Of a stretch of 6,561 nucleotides of DNA, positions 5,888-6,561 are shown piece after piece. The stretch comes from an uncultured Oxalobacteraceae bacterium (GTDB lineage Bacteria; Pseudomonadota; Gammaproteobacteria; Burkholderiales; Burkholderiaceae), in the NCBI GenBank assembly GCA_946479705.1, contig CAMLHI010000117.1, positions 1 through 6,561 of the forward strand, written 5' to 3'. A model generated the notes under the pieces. That model was not told the origin of the DNA and did no database searches. It was given only the letters and a program-made list of their open reading frames with translations. Numbering within the stretch: position 1 is the first letter of the stretch; each line of letters starts with the position of its first letter. The translations under genes and the position numbers were made by a program.

Positions 5888-6561
5888 TCAGCGGCCCGCC
5901 TTGCCTGCATCGAGCGTTGCGGTGACCTTCTCGAAGGCGGCAAAGCGCTGGTCGAGCTGGGCGTTCAGGCGCTGCTTGTCGGCGCCGTTGAGGAAGGAGT
6001 AGCGAATGCTGTTGTAGACCACGCGCTTGATTTCGGCGTAATCGGGCTTGTAGCGGCTGGCGAACAGCACGTATTCGTTGGCCAGGTTGTGGCGCGTGAC
6101 GCCGGCGTCGTCGGTCGAGATCACGTAGGGCACGCCGTATTTGCGGTACAGCGCGAGCGGATGTTCAGCCCCTTCCACGCCGGAGATGAAGGCATTGCTG
6201 GTCAGGTTGATCTCGACCGGGATGCCTTTCTCGCGCATGGTCTTCATGATGCCGATGGCGTTACCCTCGTGGGCCAGGTCGATGCCGTGGCCGATGCGAT
6301 TGGCGCCCGCCACATGCACGGCCTGGTCGATGTGGAACTGCAGCCCTTCCGGCGGCACGTCGCCCAGCGCCAGCTCGCCCGCGTGCAGCGCCAGCTTCAC
6401 GTTCGGGTAGCGCTCGTGCAGGAATTTGAACATGCGCATGTGCAGCGCGTAGTCGCGCATCGACACGTAGTTGCTCTCTTGGCCGACGATGTTCACGCCG
6501 ACCAGTACATCGCTCTGGCTGGCCGCCTTGAAGGCCGACACCATGGTCGAGAACACCAGCG
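5888..6561 (-). CDS. Adenosine deaminase, ADGF/CECR1-like, C-terminal part
   Basis: About 224 C-terminal codons of a zinc-dependent deaminase that converts adenosine (or deoxyadenosine) to inosine plus ammonia. The gene continues past the right edge, so the N-terminal H-x-H zinc ligands and any signal peptide are not visible. Present are the H-A-G-E motif (His at 6385-6383, catalytic Glu at 6376-6374), R-I-G-H-G (His at 6289-6287) and S-T-D-D (Asp pair at 6112-6107). The order and spacing match the adenosine deaminase fold. The V-G-V-N-I-V-G-Q-E segment before HAGE resembles the G-F-D-L-V-G-x-E strand of secreted ADGF-type enzymes; this subfamily call is an inference. A GTG at 6556 and ATG at 6544 are internal codons, not starts, because the frame stays open to the edge and conserved sequence must lie upstream. 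The gene is separated from the receptor by 466 bp, so the two are probably not one transcription unit. Confidence 0.9.
   Translation of the reverse strand, partial: LVFSTMVSAFKAASQSDVLVGVNIVGQESNYVSMRDYALHMRMFKFLHERYPNVKLALHAGELALGDVPPEGLQFHIDQAVHVAGANRIGHGIDLAHEGNAIGIMKTMREKGIPVEINLTSNAFISGVEGAEHPLALYRKYGVPYVISTDDAGVTRHNLANEYVLFASRYKPDYAEIKRVVYNSIRYSFLNGADKQRLNAQLDQRFAAFEKVTATLDAGKAGR

Overview
The window is GC-rich and tightly coded. All four recognisable genes lie on the minus strand, so transcription runs from high to low coordinates. The Oar-type TonB-dependent receptor and secreted envelope enzymes point to a Gram-negative bacterium. The style of the proteins suggests a betaproteobacterium such as the Massilia/Duganella group of Oxalobacteraceae, but this placement is an inference and weakly held.

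Layout in order of transcription: (1) 6561-5888, the 3' part of an adenosine deaminase gene of the ADGF-like type, whose N-terminus is outside the window. (2) 5887-5422, a 466-bp AT-richer intergenic stretch with no convincing gene. It holds several palindromes, including a perfect 17-bp one about 93 bp upstream of the receptor start, and a candidate -10 box. (3) 5421-2011, a complete 1136-aa Oar-like TonB-dependent outer-membrane receptor with signal peptide, carboxypeptidase-regulatory-like domain, plug and barrel. A textbook intrinsic terminator follows at 1990-1959. (4) 1902-220, a complete 560-aa exported metallophosphatase/5'-nucleotidase, probably a lipoprotein. (5) 207-1, the first 69 codons of an exported protein that looks like the start of a phospholipase D-like protein. 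It is joined to the nucleotidase gene by a ladder of three ATGA stop/start overlaps.

Read together, the genes suggest extracellular or periplasmic nucleotide use. A nucleotidase would strip phosphate from nucleotides, the deaminase would turn adenosine into inosine, the receptor could bring a substrate across the outer membrane, and the PLD-like protein might act on phosphodiesters, either lipid or nucleic acid. The first two activities follow from visible motifs. The receptor substrate, the PLD substrate and the joint role are inference.

No tRNA, rRNA, CRISPR, insertion sequence or prophage signal was seen. The very long plus-strand open frame (bases 1-5382) is a shadow of the minus-strand genes, not a gene.
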